Source: Haplosporangium gracile (taxonomy: Eukaryota > Mortierellomycota > Mortierellomycetes > Mortierellales > Mortierellaceae). Taken from it: a stretch of DNA of 51,989 nt. This document shows, in pieces, positions 48,537 to 51,989 of the stretch. The stretch lies in assembly GCA_015499985.1 (NCBI GenBank), contig JAAAUF010000196.1:1-51989 (forward strand). Reading direction: 5' to 3'. Under the pieces are notes generated by a model. The model saw nothing but the letters and a program-made list of their open reading frames with translations, did no database searches and was not told the origin of the DNA. A program made the position numbers and the translations under genes. Position 1 is the first letter of the stretch. Each line of letters opens with the position of its first letter.

Positions 48537-49659
48537 CTCAGATGCTAGAGATAGCGTCAACGCGCCCTTGATGGGCAGCCTTAAGATACCACTTCATTGC
48601 CTTTGAAAAATCCCTCACAAACCCCTCGCCATTGTCGTACATTACACCGATGACAAATTGGGCCCCTGTCCATTGTTGTACAGCATGGCAGCCCTATACT
48701 GGACCTCGCTATTACCCTGCCCAGTAGCCTTAAGAAACCATGGCAGAGCCTTCGCATAGTTCGCCTTCCCATCAATGTTAATCATACGCTCCCCAGCCTT
48801 GAGTTGCGTCAACACTCTTCCTTGCTCGGCAGCCTTAAGATATCAATTTAGCGCCTCTGACATGTCCTGGATGACGTTCTGACCATTCTCGTAGAGACTG
48901 GCGATGTTGCTTTGGGCAATGTCGTTGTTCTCATCCTTTGTCTCGGCGGCTTTAAGGTATCATTTCATGGCCAATTTGTAATCCCGAGAGAGTCTATAGC
49001 CTCCTTTCTTGTATGCCGTCCCTAGCTTGATCTGAGCGGCAGTGTCTCCTCTGTTGGCTTGAGCAATTATCTCTACAAGCACTGACTGTACTTCTGGTGG
49101 TCGCAGTGGTGACTGGGATGTGCTGGTTGTCGAAGGGGTGCTCACAATAAGCGTGACAGTATCGACCGAGTCATGTGCTGTGTTCTGTGTTGGTGAAGCA
49201 GAAGTCGCTGTTGCCACTTCGTAGGTCGGAGGAAGGTCTTGTTGTAGTTGGTCTGTAGCAATTTCTGTTCGGTTCAAGTGACTTTCGACATGGACGTCCA
49301 AGATTGTCTCTGGGATTGCAACAATGCGAAGGGGTTCATGCCTAGTTTCAGATAGAAAAAAAATATCAGTAAGCATCTGTACGCCTGTTTGTCCAAAACA
49401 AATAGCCGTCGGAATACGTATCCTTCAAGAAGGGATTGATTCTGGTTCCATTTCGAATGACAGCATCCTTGAGCGCTACTAGGATATCTTCCCAGAGAAC
49501 AACGTCTTTCCTGCTGGGGTCCGAGTGAGGCGGTGGCGGTGGCGAAGGTGGCACCCCATTGTTCGTATAAACTGGGCGTATTGCCTGTATGCGTTCCTGA
49601 GGTTCGTTTGTCTGCATTGTGTATGCTTCGTTGAGTGTTGTGCGACCTTGACTTGTCAT
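48537..49659 (-). pseudogene. Sel1-repeat protein gene, copy 1, with nonsense codons at conserved Trp
   Basis: ATG at 49659, exon 49418-49659, a good intron (GTATTC..ACTAG), then exon 2 from 49341. The N-terminal domain (DVVLWEDILVALKDAVIRNGTR.. then HEPLRIVAIPETILDVHVE) and the first Sel1 repeat (AAQIKLGTAYKKGG) are intact for 207 codons. TGA then occurs at 48960-48962 and 48843-48845, both at the Trp/aromatic position of AMK(W)YLKAAE and ALN(W)YLKAAEQG. Between and after these the repeats read cleanly (SNIASLYENGQNVIQD; AKALPWFLKATGQG; VQYRAAMLYNNGQG). About 48664 an internal deletion shifts the frame into AQFVIGVMYDNGEGFVRDFS, which ends at TGA 48537-48539. Family members bind partners through tandem Sel1 repeats. 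The intact front suggests recent decay; a truncated 207-aa product remains possible. Confidence 0.7.
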
Positions 49660-50130
49660 TAGTGGGTGTGTATGTGTGTGTGTGGTCGGATGAGGAAAGG
49701 AAGGAGTGAATGAATCTGTTAATTAAGGGAATAGGGATGGCGAAGGGAATGGCAAAGTCAAGCTCGAGAACCTCATCGGCTGAGGCGAGACCTGACCAAC
49801 GTGCATGCAACAACAGTCATCCGACAACGATTCGACTGACTTTTTGTCAGTAGCAAAAGGGCTTAGGTTTTTGCCATTGGGTTTTTACACGGTGCAGAAG
49901 TCGTGGGAAAAAACACCACGGGCAATCTCCTGTCAAGTTACATTCGCTCCATTTGCCGTCAAAAAAAGGTGAACTCATTACGAACAATCAAACAATCAAT
50001 AAGATGTAAGTCCCATGAGAAAATAAAATATATATTTTTTTTTACTACTTTAAGATGAGCAAAAAGCACAAGGGATGCGCAGCGAGAAAAAAAAAAGAGA
50101 CATAATTCAGAAGGGCTGCTTCATGAAATC
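49660..50130. other. Intergenic, leader of Sel1 copy 1
   Basis: Promoter/leader side of Sel1 copy 1, then the AT-rich 3' flank of the GST gene. A short (TG) run near 49667-49682. No gene seen. Confidence 0.5.
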
Positions 50131-51149
50131 TCAAAACTGGAAAAAACTCAAGCTGCCAGCGTCAAGATCCTGATACCGCTGCGTCTTCTTCCACGCCTCC
50201 ATTGCAGGGTGCCCATTCACCGTCTGCAAGACCTTCCACAGATTTGGACTCTTCTCCTCCGAAAATGGCGGCTCCTTGGCCCCCTTGGGTCTCATAAACA
50301 ACACCCTATCAATAAAATGTGCCGACTTCAAATCCGCCAACGTAATCGACTCCCCGAAATAATACCCATTTCCACCATTCTTCTCTAACTGGCCTTCATG
50401 GTTCGCAATGTAAGGCGGCAAGACCTCGTCATAGAACTTGTGGGCTTCCTCGATACGCTTGTCGAGAGATGCCCAGCGGACTCGTTGCCAAAACAACTGG
50501 TTTGCGAAATCGGTCGAGGTGTAGATCTGGTCAATCTTATGGGTGGAGTAGGGATCGGCACCATAGAGACCGTATTTGGTGGCAAGATAGCGTTCGATAG
50601 CGTGGGATTCTGCGAGCTCGAGGATCGTGCCGTCAGGGGCGGTCTCGTACAGGGTGGGAATGAGCTTGAACGGTAACTGCTGTTTCTGGACACTCAAGTC
50701 CTGTATGATTGTGAAGGATTAAGAAACAATTGAAATATACGTTAAAGAGCGCCGGAGTTATTAAAAGGTAACAAAGGGTCTAGTGAGACAGGGTTACTAC
50801 TTAAGAGAGGGAGCTCTTCCCACTTGGCACCGCTGAAGACAAGGAGGGTGCGAGTCAATTCACCGCGACCATGCATGGGGAAATACAGGAGCTGGTAGGT
50901 CGAGTTGGTAGATCTGGATGTTTCAGCAAGGACTTTGGCATCAGCCTTGGTTGGGATAGGGAGAGCAAACTTATCACTGGGAGCCATGGAGTGTTTGTGT
51001 CGAGAGTTGATTGTTGGGTTAAGGAACAAAGGTCGCACGGGGCGTTGAAGACGGTTTGGGAGCTGCTTGAAGATGTGCTGATGTTGTTGGTGGAGGGGCA
51101 ATGAAAGGCGGGAAGGTAAGGCGAGTCTTGTTGCTTTTATTGCTGACAT
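50131..51149 (-). CDS. Glutathione S-transferase, sigma-like, possible mitochondrial form
   Basis: Exon 1 50801-51149 and exon 2 50131-50700 on the minus strand. GSTs conjugate glutathione to electrophiles. Seen: an N-terminal thioredoxin-fold start YQLLYFPMHGRGELTR (the Tyr of LYF is the likely catalytic residue); LPFKLIPTL with the cis-Pro; ELAESHAIERYLATKYGL, the glutathione-binding ES(H)AI; and a helical C-domain ending GHPAMEAWKKTQRY. Two in-frame starts: ATG 51149 adds a basic, Arg/Leu-rich, acid-free 54-residue stretch resembling a mitochondrial presequence; ATG 50987 (MAPSDKF) gives a normal-length GST. Oddity: with the obvious GTAGTA donor (after 50801) exon 1 ends in phase 1, while exon 2 starts in phase 0 after a CATACAG acceptor. 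The total (919 nt) is not divisible by three, so a non-standard junction, a sequence error or a frameshift is present. Confidence 0.8.
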
Positions 51150-51554
51150 TTTCTTTTGGTGAGAGTTAAGAAGAAAGAAAAGGAAAATGTGAAAAGGATC
51201 GAGGGTGGAATGAATTGAGCGTGGAAAAATTTCGAGGGGGAGGGGATCGTTTTTTTCGTCCTTCGTATGGAAATAGATGTTCATCTCGTATCATGTGCAG
51301 CTTGCAGCCGGTACACACTCCAAGATTAGTAATGAACGGCGAGAAAAAAGGAAAGGACAAGGCCAACAATCATTTGGCCGTTTTTTTTCTCGTTGCTTAA
51401 ACTTCATTAGGTTTGTGCGCTCCAATCGCCTGCTGTGGGAGGAACAAAAGGGCGATTGTCTCGCACTTGGGCTGCATTATTGAACTTGACTTTACAAATA
51501 CCAGGAAAATAACTAATCGACGCGCTTTTCTTTAATGATAGTTTGTATTGATGG
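51150..51554. other. Intergenic, GST promoter side
   Basis: Promoter/leader of the GST gene and 3' flank of Sel1 copy 3. No gene seen. Confidence 0.5.
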
Positions 51555-51989
51555 CTACTTGGCACTACGGTCACGCTTCTTCAAAAAGTCATAGCTATCC
51601 TTTGCTATGACATGTCACTGATCCGCAGCCTTGCCATACCATTCCATCGCCTTGACATAGTTCTGTGGAGTGCCCTGGCTATTGTTGTATAGTCGCCCGA
51701 CGTTGTACTGAACGTTCTTATTCCCTTGCTCAGCCACCTTGAGATACCATTCTATAGCCTGGGGATACGATTTCTCCATAGAATAAAAAGCGCCTAGACT
51801 TCTCTGGGCATCGACATGTCCTTGCTCGGCAGCCTTGTGGTACCAAGTATTTGCAACCGATTTGTACTCCTTTTAGATATTGAAGAATCTTGGTATTGTG
51901 CCGTACATTGACGACATCCTTGAATGAGTTCAAGATATCAGACTACAAGACGGCTTCCTTGCCGGTGATGTCGTCTTGGTGTGTTTCGA
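51555..51989 (-). pseudogene. Sel1-repeat protein gene, copy 3, truncated, continues past the window end
   Basis: Minus strand, entering from beyond 51989. It starts inside the family N-terminal domain (GKEAVL-stop-SDILNSFKDVV, where TAG at 51943-51945 replaces the Trp seen as VLWEDIL in copy 1). It then jumps after LQYLK, with a frame change near 51870, straight into three Sel1 repeats: ANTWYHKAAEQG, AIEWYLKVAEQG and AMEWYGKAADQ. A TGA at 51615-51617 follows, then the natural-looking end KKRDRSAK and TAG (51555-51557). The central repeats of a full-length member are missing, so this is an internally deleted relic in the same orientation as copies 1 and 2. Confidence 0.7.

Overview
The window looks like a nuclear contig segment from a filamentous fungus, most likely an early-diverging one (Mucoromycota, Mortierella-like). 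This is inferred from short GT-AG introns with GTAAGT-type donors, pyrimidine-rich 5' leaders, Gln/Asn/Ser-rich protein tails, an indoleamine 2,3-dioxygenase and a Sel1-repeat gene family. No species can be named from the sequence alone. I see no tRNA, rRNA, CRISPR array, virus or intact transposon. There is one 10-N assembly gap (41801-41810).

Layout. 116-948 (+): 3' end of a fast-evolving Lys/Glu-rich gene. 1238-4325 (+): VPS27, the ESCRT-0 subunit, 7 exons. 5059-7703 (-): indoleamine 2,3-dioxygenase, 5 exons. 8720-8839 (-): possible orphan terminal exon. 10337-19835 (+): a 2872-residue Furry/Tao3/Mor2 (PAG1) morphogenesis scaffold, 9 exons. 20435-24106 (-): four-helix membrane protein with a long tail; its frame closes only through a 28-nt microexon. 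25205-25782 (+): NDUFA4-like subunit. 28627 to about 30430 (-): ribosomal protein L14e. 30895-31518 (-): small secreted His-rich repeat protein. 32459-34601 (-): Kch1-type potassium-transport protein, first exon unresolved. 38988-41204 (+): Ser-rich orphan. 44049-47078 (+): Prm10/ThrE-type transporter. 47344-49659 and 51555-51989 (-): three tandem, decayed Sel1-repeat genes. 50131-51149 (-): sigma-like glutathione S-transferase lying between Sel1 copies 1 and 3.

The genes do not form a pathway. They are mostly housekeeping genes (endosomal sorting, NAD/kynurenine metabolism, cell polarity, respiration, translation, K+ and amino-acid transport), each with its own leader. Lineage-specific genes sit between them: the His-rich secreted protein, the Ser-rich orphan and the Sel1 array. 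The liveliest part is the right end, where the Sel1 family is degenerating and four nonsense codons fall exactly on tryptophan positions conserved in the family. Coordinates of spliced genes come from splice-site and phase matching by eye; no alignment or transcript data were available.
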